Shown here piece by piece: positions 17,995 to 26,260 of a stretch of DNA of 64,000 nt. A program made the translations under genes and the position numbers. Numbering within the stretch: position 1 is the stretch's first letter; each line of letters opens with the position of its first letter. Source of the DNA: Candidatus Kutchimonas denitrificans (lineage in GTDB: Bacteria > Gemmatimonadota > Gemmatimonadetes > Palauibacterales > KS3-K002); the NCBI GenBank assembly GCA_011774835.1, contig JAACAK010000120.1:1-64000 (forward strand). The letters run 5' to 3'. The notes under the pieces were generated by a model that ran no database searches, was not told the DNA's origin, and saw only the letters and a list, made by a program, of their open reading frames with translations.

Positions 17995-18576
17995 ATGGAG
18001 ATCGCGCACCACCCACCGACGGCCACGGGGCTCGACAACCGGAAGCTGGGCTTCTGGACCTTCATCGGGTCCGAGACCCTCTTCTTCGGCAGCCTGATCT
18101 CGACCTACATGGTCTACAAGGGCGCCGCGGTCACCGGGCCGTACCCCCACGAGGTCCTGAACATCCCGGTGACCAGCGTCAGCACGTTCGTCTTGCTGAC
18201 CAGCTCGCTGGCGATGGTCCTGGCGCTGAATGCGGTCCAGCGGGGTAGCCGTGCCGGAACGCTCACCTGGCTGCTGGCCACGGCGATCGGCGGCCTCATC
18301 TTTCTCGGCTTCCAGGCCTACGAGTTCACCACGTTCGTCCACGAGGGGCTGACGATCCAGACCAACGTGTTCGGCTCGGCCTTCTACGTGCTGACGGGCT
18401 TCCACGGAGCGCACGTTTCGGTGGGCGTGCTGTGGCTGCTGACCCTGGCGGCCCTGACGGCCATGGGCAAGATCGGTCGCGAGGACTCGCTCAAGGTCGA
18501 GATCGCGGGCCTCTACTGGCACTTCGTGGACGTGGTCTGGATCGTGATCTTCACTCTGATCTATCTGATACCGTGA
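17995..18576 (+). CDS. coxC: Cytochrome c oxidase subunit III (second copy)
   Basis: 193 aa; LDNRKLGFWTFIGSETLFFGSLISTYMVYKG ... FHGAHVSVGVLW ... YWHFVDVVWIVIF; RBS-like ggaggaag just upstream. Confidence 0.96.
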   Translation: MEIAHHPPTATGLDNRKLGFWTFIGSETLFFGSLISTYMVYKGAAVTGPYPHEVLNIPVTSVSTFVLLTSSLAMVLALNAVQRGSRAGTLTWLLATAIGGLIFLGFQAYEFTTFVHEGLTIQTNVFGSAFYVLTGFHGAHVSVGVLWLLTLAALTAMGKIGREDSLKVEIAGLYWHFVDVVWIVIFTLIYLIP

Positions 18577-18586
18577 CGGAGGGGGC

Positions 18587-18955
18587 ATGAGCGCGGCAGC
18601 ACAGGACCAGGAAAGCGTCGTCGGAGGCACCGGCTCGACCGACGAGCCGGCCTCGCACCCCACCTGGCGGTTCTACGTCATGATCGGGTTGATCCTGACG
18701 GTGATCACGGCCGCCGAGGTGGCCGTCTTCTATATACCGGCGTTGCGCGGCGTCCTCGTACCCATCCTCCTGGTGCTGTCCGGCGCCAAGTTCGCCCTGG
18801 TCGTCATGTTCTACATGCACCTGCGCTTCGACAGCCCGATCTTCAGCGGCGTCTTCGTCGCGCCGCTCCTCCTAGCGGTGCTAGTCGTCGTCGCGCTCAT
18901 CGTGCTCTTCCACGTCTTGCCGCACGGGATGGGGACGATAAGCGGTAGTGGGTAG
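18587..18955 (+). CDS. coxD: Cytochrome c oxidase subunit IV (prokaryotic COX4-like)
   Basis: 122 aa; three TM segments, FYMHLRFDSPIFSGVFVAPLLLA; position downstream of coxC. Confidence 0.85.
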   Translation: MSAAAQDQESVVGGTGSTDEPASHPTWRFYVMIGLILTVITAAEVAVFYIPALRGVLVPILLVLSGAKFALVVMFYMHLRFDSPIFSGVFVAPLLLAVLVVVALIVLFHVLPHGMGTISGSG

Positions 18956-19024
18956 TGGGTAGTGGGTGGTGGGAACACGACGGATCACCCACCACCCACT
19001 ACCCACTACCCACTACCCACTACC
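18944..19024. terminator. 30-bp-stem inverted repeat built from gtagtgg heptamers between convergent coxD and ctaG; candidate bidirectional terminator
   Basis: ggtagtgggtagtgggtagtgggtggtggg (18944-18973), 14-nt spacer, exact reverse complement at 18988-19017, one further period to 19024. Confidence 0.75.
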
Positions 19025-19819
19025 GTAGCTCTCTTCGCTTCGATACCAGCGGAAGAATAGAACCGTGATCGCCGTCCAGAAGATCAGGCCGCCGCCGATC
19101 TTCATCAGCAGTCCGGCGAGCCGCTGGTCATCCCGAACGGAGAGGCCCGAGACCGGCGGCGCCAGCTCGAACGTCGCGTACAGGGGCAGGTTGCTGAACG
19201 TCAGGAAGGCGAAGGCGGGCGTGTTGAGTATGGTGGCCAGGATCAGGTAGCCGATCCGGTACATGTGCGAGAAGCCGGGCCGGCGCGGCACCGGCGCGAC
19301 CAGCGGCCACCAGAGCGCCAGCCCGGCCACGAGCCACGACATATCGAGAACGAACGAGCCCGGCTGCGAGACCATCAGTGCGTCCACCACGGACGGCCAG
19401 TGCGTCGTCAGCAGAACGACGTTGAAGATGGCGAGGGCCACCAGCGGATGGGTGAGAACGCGCAGCGCGCGCATCAGGTTGGGTCGGGCTTCCAGCCTCG
19501 CGTAGGCCTTCGTCGAAACGCCGTACAGCAGCAGCGGCGGCGCCACCAGCGAGATGAGGAGGAACTGCACCATGTGCGCGCTGGCCAGGTAGCCGGCCCC
19601 CAGCGCCCCCACCGGCCAGTCCAGCGCGACCCAGAGTCCCAGCAGGCCGCCGTAGAAGGCGATGCGCCGCAAAGTCCGCGGCCGCTCCGGGTCACGCCCG
19701 GTGCGCCGCTCCAGCAGCCAGTACGCGGCGCCCAGCGCCAGCACGAAGGCCCAAACGCCCGGGTACGGAGTCCAGCTCCACGTCCACGCCGCCGTCTGGG
19801 CCGAGCACCACCACTGCAC
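19013..19819 (-). CDS. ctaG: CtaG-like (caa3_CtaG) cytochrome c oxidase assembly membrane protein
   Basis: 268 aa; multi-TM, YLASAHMVQFLLISLVAPPLLLYGV, WWPLVAPVPRRPGFSHMYRIGYL. Confidence 0.85.
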   Translation of the reverse strand: MQWWCSAQTAAWTWSWTPYPGVWAFVLALGAAYWLLERRTGRDPERPRTLRRIAFYGGLLGLWVALDWPVGALGAGYLASAHMVQFLLISLVAPPLLLYGVSTKAYARLEARPNLMRALRVLTHPLVALAIFNVVLLTTHWPSVVDALMVSQPGSFVLDMSWLVAGLALWWPLVAPVPRRPGFSHMYRIGYLILATILNTPAFAFLTFSNLPLYATFELAPPVSGLSVRDDQRLAGLLMKIGGGLIFWTAITVLFFRWYRSEESYGSG

Positions 19820-19851
19820 CGTCTACGCTCCTGGAAACGTCACGGGGTCAG

Positions 19852-19897
19852 CCACCCCCTCCCACCCCCTCCCACCCCCTCCCACCCCCTCCCACCC
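19852..19897. repeat. Decamer tandem repeat (cccaccccct) with G-runs on the minus strand
   Basis: Four to five consecutive copies read directly, upstream of ctaG on its sense strand. Confidence 0.92.
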
Positions 19898-19922
19898 GTC
19901 CCGCCCGCCCCGGGCATCCTCG

Positions 19923-20915
19923 TCACACTTTCGGTTCGGCCGGAGACGAGACGTCCGTTTCATCGGTCGAGAACGTCTGCGGGCCCAGCGCCGCTCTGAG
20001 CTTCGGATGCTCGCGCCACAGCACGAAGGCCATCGCCGCAGCCGCCAGCAAGTTCCCGATCCCCACCGACATCCACCCCAGGGCGCCCAGCAGCCATTCC
20101 GCCACCACGGCCAGAAGCCCGAGGAAGAAGGCTTCGAAGGTGACGAACACCAGCAGGCCCAGCAGGATCAGCGGCGGCCGCTGCTCCGCCAGCACCGCGA
20201 CCGTCGCGGCCGCCAGCCCGATGGCGATGAACCCGGCGAAATGGACGATCGTGTAGCCGCCCACCGTCAGCAGGCCGATCTGCACCTCGCTGGCATCGGC
20301 CACGCGCAGGAAGAAGGCGGAGCCCAGCGCGCCGGGCGTGAACAGCATGCGCCCCTGCACCAGGTCGAAGAGGAAGAACCACACGGCGACGACCAGCGCC
20401 CCGACCACGCCCACGATCACGCCCTCCCGCAGAATTCGATTGCCGAGCAGGGTCGCGACCCACTGCGGCGACTGCAATCCCAGACTCGTGTGCAGATACC
20501 CGATAGTTCCCACCCCGGCGAACAGGTTGCCGGCCAGGACCTCGGGCCAGCCCAACCGCTCGACCACGTCGACCCCGGTGAGCACCACTCCGCTGTAGAA
20601 GACCAGGTCGAACAGGATGAACCCGAGCACCAGCCCCAGCAGTATCGGTGGACAGGCTTCCAGCTTCGTGAGCAGCCAGGCCATCGCGACGCCGACGGCT
20701 CCGAAAGCCGCGTAGTGCAGCAACGTGTACAGGACGATGAGCGACAGCGATCGATCGGTCGTTTCCACGCCGGCGAGCACGCCGGCCAGGAACGAGGGCG
20801 TCGCGAATGGTTGACCTCGCAACGTATCGATCAGCAGGAACCATAACGCCAGTATCGTCGCCCCGATCAGGCCGGCGATGATCCCTCGGGACAGGATTCG
20901 CTTGGGTACCATCAA
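19923..20915 (-). CDS. Multi-TM membrane protein, unknown function
   Basis: 330 aa, many hydrophobic segments; no family recognised. Confidence 0.7.
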   Translation of the reverse strand: MMVPKRILSRGIIAGLIGATILALWFLLIDTLRGQPFATPSFLAGVLAGVETTDRSLSLIVLYTLLHYAAFGAVGVAMAWLLTKLEACPPILLGLVLGFILFDLVFYSGVVLTGVDVVERLGWPEVLAGNLFAGVGTIGYLHTSLGLQSPQWVATLLGNRILREGVIVGVVGALVVAVWFFLFDLVQGRMLFTPGALGSAFFLRVADASEVQIGLLTVGGYTIVHFAGFIAIGLAAATVAVLAEQRPPLILLGLLVFVTFEAFFLGLLAVVAEWLLGALGWMSVGIGNLLAAAAMAFVLWREHPKLRAALGPQTFSTDETDVSSPAEPKV

Positions 20916-20928
20916 GCTTTCTCCTTTG

Positions 20929-21429
20929 CTAAGTCGCCGACTCCTGCTCCTCCATCAGTTCTCTTACCAGACCGCGATGCTGGTACCACAGGTAACTCAC
21001 CAGCCCCACCACCCAGACCACGTTCGCCACCGCCACCGACCACCACGGGACCAGCCCGGCGATCTCCACGCTCACCGCGCCCACGAACACCAGGCTGAAG
21101 ACGAAACCGGCGATGAAGACGAAGAACACGAAGTACCAGAGCCAATGGTGCCGCTCGGTCTCGAAGAACAGCCACGCCGCGATCGTACCGGCGAGCAGCG
21201 ACACGATCAGGTGCAGGCCGTTATAGGCGAGCACGGGACCGGGCTCGATCGTGATGCGCGTCGGATCCTCGAGGCCGTAGAACAGCGCCTCGCCCAGCGC
21301 CGCGGCGGTATGGAACGGCGAGCGCCCCGCGACCACGTTGACCAGCAAGAAGAAAACCGCCACCGCCGCGTACGCGATCAGCCCCGCGACGAGACCCTGG
21401 GCGAACACCTGCGCTCTCTCGGGTTTCAT
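20929..21429 (-). CDS. Multi-TM membrane protein, unknown function
   Basis: 166 aa; hydrophobic; adjacent to the similar-looking membrane protein at 19923. Confidence 0.7.
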   Translation of the reverse strand: MKPERAQVFAQGLVAGLIAYAAVAVFFLLVNVVAGRSPFHTAAALGEALFYGLEDPTRITIEPGPVLAYNGLHLIVSLLAGTIAAWLFFETERHHWLWYFVFFVFIAGFVFSLVFVGAVSVEIAGLVPWWSVAVANVVWVVGLVSYLWYQHRGLVRELMEEQESAT

Positions 21430-21597
21430 CTCCCGTCCCGTCCTCTGCCGATACTTATCCCGGTTATGGTTACCGGCGTTGCTGTGGCAATGTGAAGTCG
21501 ACGGTCCAAGCTAATAGACGGGGCCGGCAGTTCCAAGCGCACCACACCGCGGACCCGCTTTCGCCCCCTGCAACCGGCCGGTAGCTTTACCCGGCTC

Positions 21598-23577
21598 ATG
21601 CGATCGGACACACCCACCTCCGTCGCCGTCGATACCGGCGGCACCTTTACCGACTTCGTCGTGCTGCGCGACGGTGTCAGGACCGTATACAAGCGTGCCT
21701 CGACCCCGGACGATCCCGCCCGGGCGGTGCTCGATGGGCTGGCCGAGCTGCTGGAGGAGGGCGAGGTCTTCGTTCTGGCGCATGGCTCGACGGTGGCCAC
21801 CAACGCCCTGCTGGAGCGGCGCGGCGCCAGAACGGCCTGGATCACCAACCGGGGATTCGAGGACCTGATCGAGATCGGGCGCCAGGCTCGGCCGTCATCC
21901 CAGCTTTATGCGCTGGTGGCCGAACGGCCGTCTCCGCTGGTCGCCCCCGAGGCCCGCTTCGGCGTCTCCGGACGCATGCTGAAGGACGGGTCCGAGGAGA
22001 GCGGGATCGAGCCGGCGGAGATCGAGGGACTGCTCGACAGGTTGGGCGACTTCGAATCGGTGGCGGTCGGTTTCCTGCACAGCTATGCCAATCCCGAGCA
22101 CGAGGAGGCGCTGGGCGCGGCGCTGGCCGAGCTGGACGTGCCGGTGACGCTCTCGGCCCGGCTGCTCCCCGAGTACCGCGAATACGAGCGCTTCTCTACG
22201 GCGCTGGTCAACGCCTACGTCGCTCCGCTGGTCCAGCGCTACCTGCAGCGGCTCGACGCGGCGGCGGGTGCCGAGCGGGTGCGGATCATGGCGTCGGGCG
22301 GTGGCGCTTTCTCGGTGGAGCGGGCCGCCCGGGAGCCGGTCCACACGGTGCTCTCGGGGCCCGCGGGCGGTGTGGTCGCGGCCCTCGAGGCGACGCGACG
22401 CTCCGGTTTCGATGCGGCGCTCTCGTTCGACATGGGCGGCACCTCCACCGACGTCTCGCTGTGTCCGGGCCGACCGCTGACGACCCGGGAGTACGAGATC
22501 TCCGGCTGCGCGGTGGCGATCCCGGTGATCGACATCCACACCGTGGGTGCCGGCGGCGGCTCCATCGCCCGCCGCGATCCGGGCGGTGCGCTCAAGGTGG
22601 GCCCCGCCAGCGCCGGAGCCGTCCCCGGGCCGATCTGCTACGGCGCGGGTGGGACCGAGCTGACCGTCACCGATGCTCATGTCTGGTTGGGCCGGATCGC
22701 GCCCGACCTGTTCCTGGGAGGCGCTCAGCGCCTGGACCGCGACGCCATCGCGGGGCCGCTCGAGCGCCTGGCGGACGAGCTCGCCGCTTCACCCGAGGAG
22801 ACGGCGGAGGGCGTCCTCGAGGTGGCGGACACGCGGATGGAGGGGGCGTTGCGTCTGATCAGCCTCGAGCGGGGCCATGATCCGGCGGATCTGACGCTGG
22901 TCGCCTTCGGCGGCGCCGCGCCCCTCCACGCCGCCCGCCTGGCCGGACGCCTCGGTGTCTCCCGGGTCCTCGTGCCACCCGATCCGGGCACGCTTTCGGC
23001 CCACGGCATCCTCGTGGCCGACGTCCGTAAGGACACGTCGCGCAGCGTGCTCGCCACCGATTCGGACGCCGACCTGGCGACACTCGAGCCCGTGTTCGAC
23101 GAGCTGGAAGCGCAGGCCCGTGGCGAGCTCGAGCTCGACGGGTTCGCCGGCGACGACGTGGTCATCGACCGCGGGATCGACGCCCGTTATGTCGGACAGA
23201 GCTACGAGCTGGGTGTGCCGGCGACCGCCGACTGGGTCGAGGCCTTCCACTCCGCCCACCAGCAGCGCTTCGGCTTCCGGCGCGACGACGCCCCGGTGGA
23301 GGCTGTGACGGTCAGGGTCACCGCCCGCGCCCCGGTCCGGCGGCCGGCGAAGCCCGAACTGGCCGCCGCCACGGATCCGCCGGAAGTCGCGGGCCCGAGC
23401 CAGGTCTACTTCGACGGCGGCTGGCGACGGGTACCGCTCCATCGGCGCGAGGACCTGCTGGCCGGACACGAGTTAGAGGGGCCGGCCATCGTCGCCGAGT
23501 ACAGCAGCACGACCTGGCTGGCCGTCGGCTGGCGACTGCGAGTGCTGGCCGCCGGCGACCTCCTCCTCAGCCGCTGA
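21598..23577 (+). CDS. hyuA: Hydantoinase/oxoprolinase family protein, HyuA-type subunit
   Basis: 659 aa; VAVDTGGTFTDFVVLRDG; FDMGGTSTDVSLC; HTVGAGGGSIARRDPGGALKVGPASAGAVPGP. Confidence 0.95.
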   Translation: MRSDTPTSVAVDTGGTFTDFVVLRDGVRTVYKRASTPDDPARAVLDGLAELLEEGEVFVLAHGSTVATNALLERRGARTAWITNRGFEDLIEIGRQARPSSQLYALVAERPSPLVAPEARFGVSGRMLKDGSEESGIEPAEIEGLLDRLGDFESVAVGFLHSYANPEHEEALGAALAELDVPVTLSARLLPEYREYERFSTALVNAYVAPLVQRYLQRLDAAAGAERVRIMASGGGAFSVERAAREPVHTVLSGPAGGVVAALEATRRSGFDAALSFDMGGTSTDVSLCPGRPLTTREYEISGCAVAIPVIDIHTVGAGGGSIARRDPGGALKVGPASAGAVPGPICYGAGGTELTVTDAHVWLGRIAPDLFLGGAQRLDRDAIAGPLERLADELAASPEETAEGVLEVADTRMEGALRLISLERGHDPADLTLVAFGGAAPLHAARLAGRLGVSRVLVPPDPGTLSAHGILVADVRKDTSRSVLATDSDADLATLEPVFDELEAQARGELELDGFAGDDVVIDRGIDARYVGQSYELGVPATADWVEAFHSAHQQRFGFRRDDAPVEAVTVRVTARAPVRRPAKPELAAATDPPEVAGPSQVYFDGGWRRVPLHRREDLLAGHELEGPAIVAEYSSTTWLAVGWRLRVLAAGDLLLSR

Positions 23578-23665
23578 ACCCTAGCGCGAGCCTGCGCCGC
23601 GCGTATATATAGACCGCCGCGGCGGCACGATTCCCGAAAACTGTCAACGTGATCAGCTAGACGAC

Positions 23666-26212
23666 ATGCCAGACGACAAGCGGGCGATCGACACGCCCGA
23701 TAGCGTAATAAAGGAAGCCGGAGCGCCCGAATACGAGCCGCCCTATCGCTGGGCCGGTGTCGTCGGCCTTATGGTGTTCGCCCTCTACGCCATCACGCTG
23801 GCACCCACCACCGCCTTTTGGGATACCAGCGAGTACATCGCCACCGCGCACATCCTCGGCATACCGCATCCGCCGGGCAACCCGGTGTTCATCATCCTGG
23901 CGCGGACGTGGGAGATCCTGATGACGCCCGTGCCGCTCCCCACGGCGATGAAGATCAACCTCTTCTCGGCGGCGATGAGCGCCACCGCCGCGGCTTTCTG
24001 GTTCCTGGTCGTTCATCGCGTGCTCGCCTTCTTCTCCGACCAGGAGCTGTTTCGCCGCGCCGGCGCCGGCGCCGCCGCCTTCATCTCCGCCACCGCCTTC
24101 ACCGTCTGGAACCAGTCGGTGGTGAACGAGAAGGTCTACACGGTGAGCCTGATGACCATCGCCCTGCTCACCTGGCTCATCTTCCGCTGGCGCGACAACC
24201 TGGGGAAGGGCAAAGACGACAACCTGCTCATCCTGATCGTCTTCCTGCTGGCCCTATCCCTTGGCAACCACCTGATGGCATTCCTGGTGGCGCCGGCCAT
24301 GCTGCTCTTCATCATCTGGGTGCACCCCCGGGTGCTCGCCCGCCCGCGGCTCTACGCCTTCGCGGCGCTGGCCTGGTTCCTGGGACTGAGCGCCCAGCTG
24401 GCGCTGCCGATCCGGGCGAACGATCGGCCGGTGATCAACGAGGCCGAGCCGGTATGCGGATCGGTCGTCGCCGCCGCCTACGAGATCGTTCGCCTCCATC
24501 CGCCGGTATCGCTGGTCGCCGGCAAACCGGAAAACGACCGCTGCCCGGCCCTCGCATCCTCCCTGCGGCGCGAGCAGTATCGGAAGCCGCCGATCAATCT
24601 GAACCCGATCTTCTACGTTCCCGGCTCGCCGCGTAACCCGCCGCGCGACATGAAGCTCCTGCGCTGGCAGTTCATCAACTTCGCCCAGTACTTCGATTGG
24701 CAGTGGGCGCGCAGCCTGAACGGGGACAATACGTTCTTCGCCTGGGTGCGGGCCCCCTTCACCCTGGTCTTTCTCCTCCTCGGCCTGCTGGGCGCCTGGC
24801 GCCACTACTACGCCGATCGGATCTCGTGGGTCTACTTCGCGGCGCTGTTCGCGACCGTCAGTTTCGGGCTGGTCATCTATCTCAACTTCAAGTACGGCTA
24901 CTCGGTCGGCGCCACCACGATCGGGCCAAACGGCTCCGAGGTCGGCGTTCCCCGCAGCTGGCGCGAGGTCCGCGAGCGCGACTACTTCTTCATCGTTTCC
25001 TTCTCGTTCTGGGGCGTATGGGCGGGCATCGGGCTCGCGGCGCTCTGGCGCGCGTTCGCCGAGACCATCGCCGGGTCGTCGGCCCGCATCACGACCGACC
25101 ACCTCAAGCGGGCCAGCCCCGTCCTCCTGCTGGCCCTGCTGCCGATGCTCCTCAACTGGCAGTACGCCAGCCGCGCCGGCGACTATGCCGCTCGCGATTG
25201 GGCCTACAACCTGCTCATGTCCGTCGAGCCGTACGGCGTCCTGTTCACCAACGGCGACAACGACACGTTCCCGCTCTGGTACCTGCAGGAGGTGGAGGGG
25301 CTGCGTCAGGACGTCACGGTCATCGTCTATTCGTACCTGGCCACACCCTGGTACTCGAAACAGCTCCGTGACCTGACGGCCCCCTGCGACGGCCAGGACC
25401 CATCGCGCGACGAGACGCGGATCATATGTCAGAGATCGTTCGAGCCGGACGAGGCGCTGCCGATCTACTCCGAGATGGAGTGGACGCGGCCCACCCGCTC
25501 GATCCTGCAGGCGACCGACGAGCAGCTGGAGAGCGTGCCCGAATGCTATCCGATCGATCGGCGCGGCAACTGCGCCGCCTTCGCCGATACGCAGGCGGTG
25601 CGCATCGGCGGTATCGTCGGAACGATTCCCCGCGGTGAGCGCCTGCTGCGCAATGACATCATGCTGCTACAGATACTTCAGGGCGCCGCCGGCGACCGCC
25701 CCATCTATTTCGCGGGCACCACGGGGACGTACGAGAACTTCGACCTGCAGCGCTGGATGGTCCGGCAGGGTGTGGCGTTCAAGTTGGAGCCCATCGACTT
25801 TCAGCCGCGCGGCTCGATCATCCCGATCCCGGTCCAGGCACGGAACCAGGGTGGCCGGGACACGCCGTGGTGGATCAACGTCGAACGGACCGAGACGCTC
25901 CTGGAGGAACACTACATCTATCGCGACATCACCGAGTGGGACTTCTGGCCCGACCTGACGACCAGCGGAATTCCGCTCCAGTACTATCAGGCGTACATGG
26001 CGCTGGCCAACGCCGAGCTGGTGACTGGTGACCAGGCCGAATCGGACAGCGCGGTGGACCGCGCCATCGACTTCCTCGAGGTGGCCCTCGGACCGCTGCC
26101 CGAGGAGATGCGCGACGTGCGGCCGGAGACCGTGGCGCCACCGGCGGCGACCGACGTGGAGACCGAACCGATCGAGCTGCCCCCCGATTCCGAGCCGGGG
26201 GGCAGAGACTGA
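23666..26212 (+). CDS. DUF2723 family membrane protein (putative glycosyltransferase-type)
   Basis: 848 aa; YAITLAPTTAFWDTSEYIATAHILGIPHPPGNPVFIILARTW; NGDNDTFPLWYLQEVEGLRQDV. Confidence 0.9.
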   Translation: MPDDKRAIDTPDSVIKEAGAPEYEPPYRWAGVVGLMVFALYAITLAPTTAFWDTSEYIATAHILGIPHPPGNPVFIILARTWEILMTPVPLPTAMKINLFSAAMSATAAAFWFLVVHRVLAFFSDQELFRRAGAGAAAFISATAFTVWNQSVVNEKVYTVSLMTIALLTWLIFRWRDNLGKGKDDNLLILIVFLLALSLGNHLMAFLVAPAMLLFIIWVHPRVLARPRLYAFAALAWFLGLSAQLALPIRANDRPVINEAEPVCGSVVAAAYEIVRLHPPVSLVAGKPENDRCPALASSLRREQYRKPPINLNPIFYVPGSPRNPPRDMKLLRWQFINFAQYFDWQWARSLNGDNTFFAWVRAPFTLVFLLLGLLGAWRHYYADRISWVYFAALFATVSFGLVIYLNFKYGYSVGATTIGPNGSEVGVPRSWREVRERDYFFIVSFSFWGVWAGIGLAALWRAFAETIAGSSARITTDHLKRASPVLLLALLPMLLNWQYASRAGDYAARDWAYNLLMSVEPYGVLFTNGDNDTFPLWYLQEVEGLRQDVTVIVYSYLATPWYSKQLRDLTAPCDGQDPSRDETRIICQRSFEPDEALPIYSEMEWTRPTRSILQATDEQLESVPECYPIDRRGNCAAFADTQAVRIGGIVGTIPRGERLLRNDIMLLQILQGAAGDRPIYFAGTTGTYENFDLQRWMVRQGVAFKLEPIDFQPRGSIIPIPVQARNQGGRDTPWWINVERTETLLEEHYIYRDITEWDFWPDLTTSGIPLQYYQAYMALANAELVTGDQAESDSAVDRAIDFLEVALGPLPEEMRDVRPETVAPPAATDVETEPIELPPDSEPGGRD

Positions 26213-26260
26213 TCCGACATCCGACCAGGAGATAATCGTGACGCGCCGGTCGCCGGGCCG

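Noticed and set aside
14923-18663. 1246-aa minus-strand ORF antisense to the caa3 operon (and similar long antisense ORFs, e.g. 318..2348 +, 34338..37472 +)
   Set aside because: Low-complexity, Arg/Asp/Glu/His/Gln-rich translations typical of antisense frames in high-GC genes; the opposite strand encodes unmistakable conserved proteins
17921-19897. Tandem repeats as a CRISPR array
   Set aside because: Units are 7-10 bp and contiguous with no spacers; no cas genes in the window
21598-23577. Unusual stand-alone HyuA
   Set aside because: HyuA-type subunits without an adjacent HyuB are not rare, and the partner could be elsewhere; not distinctive enough
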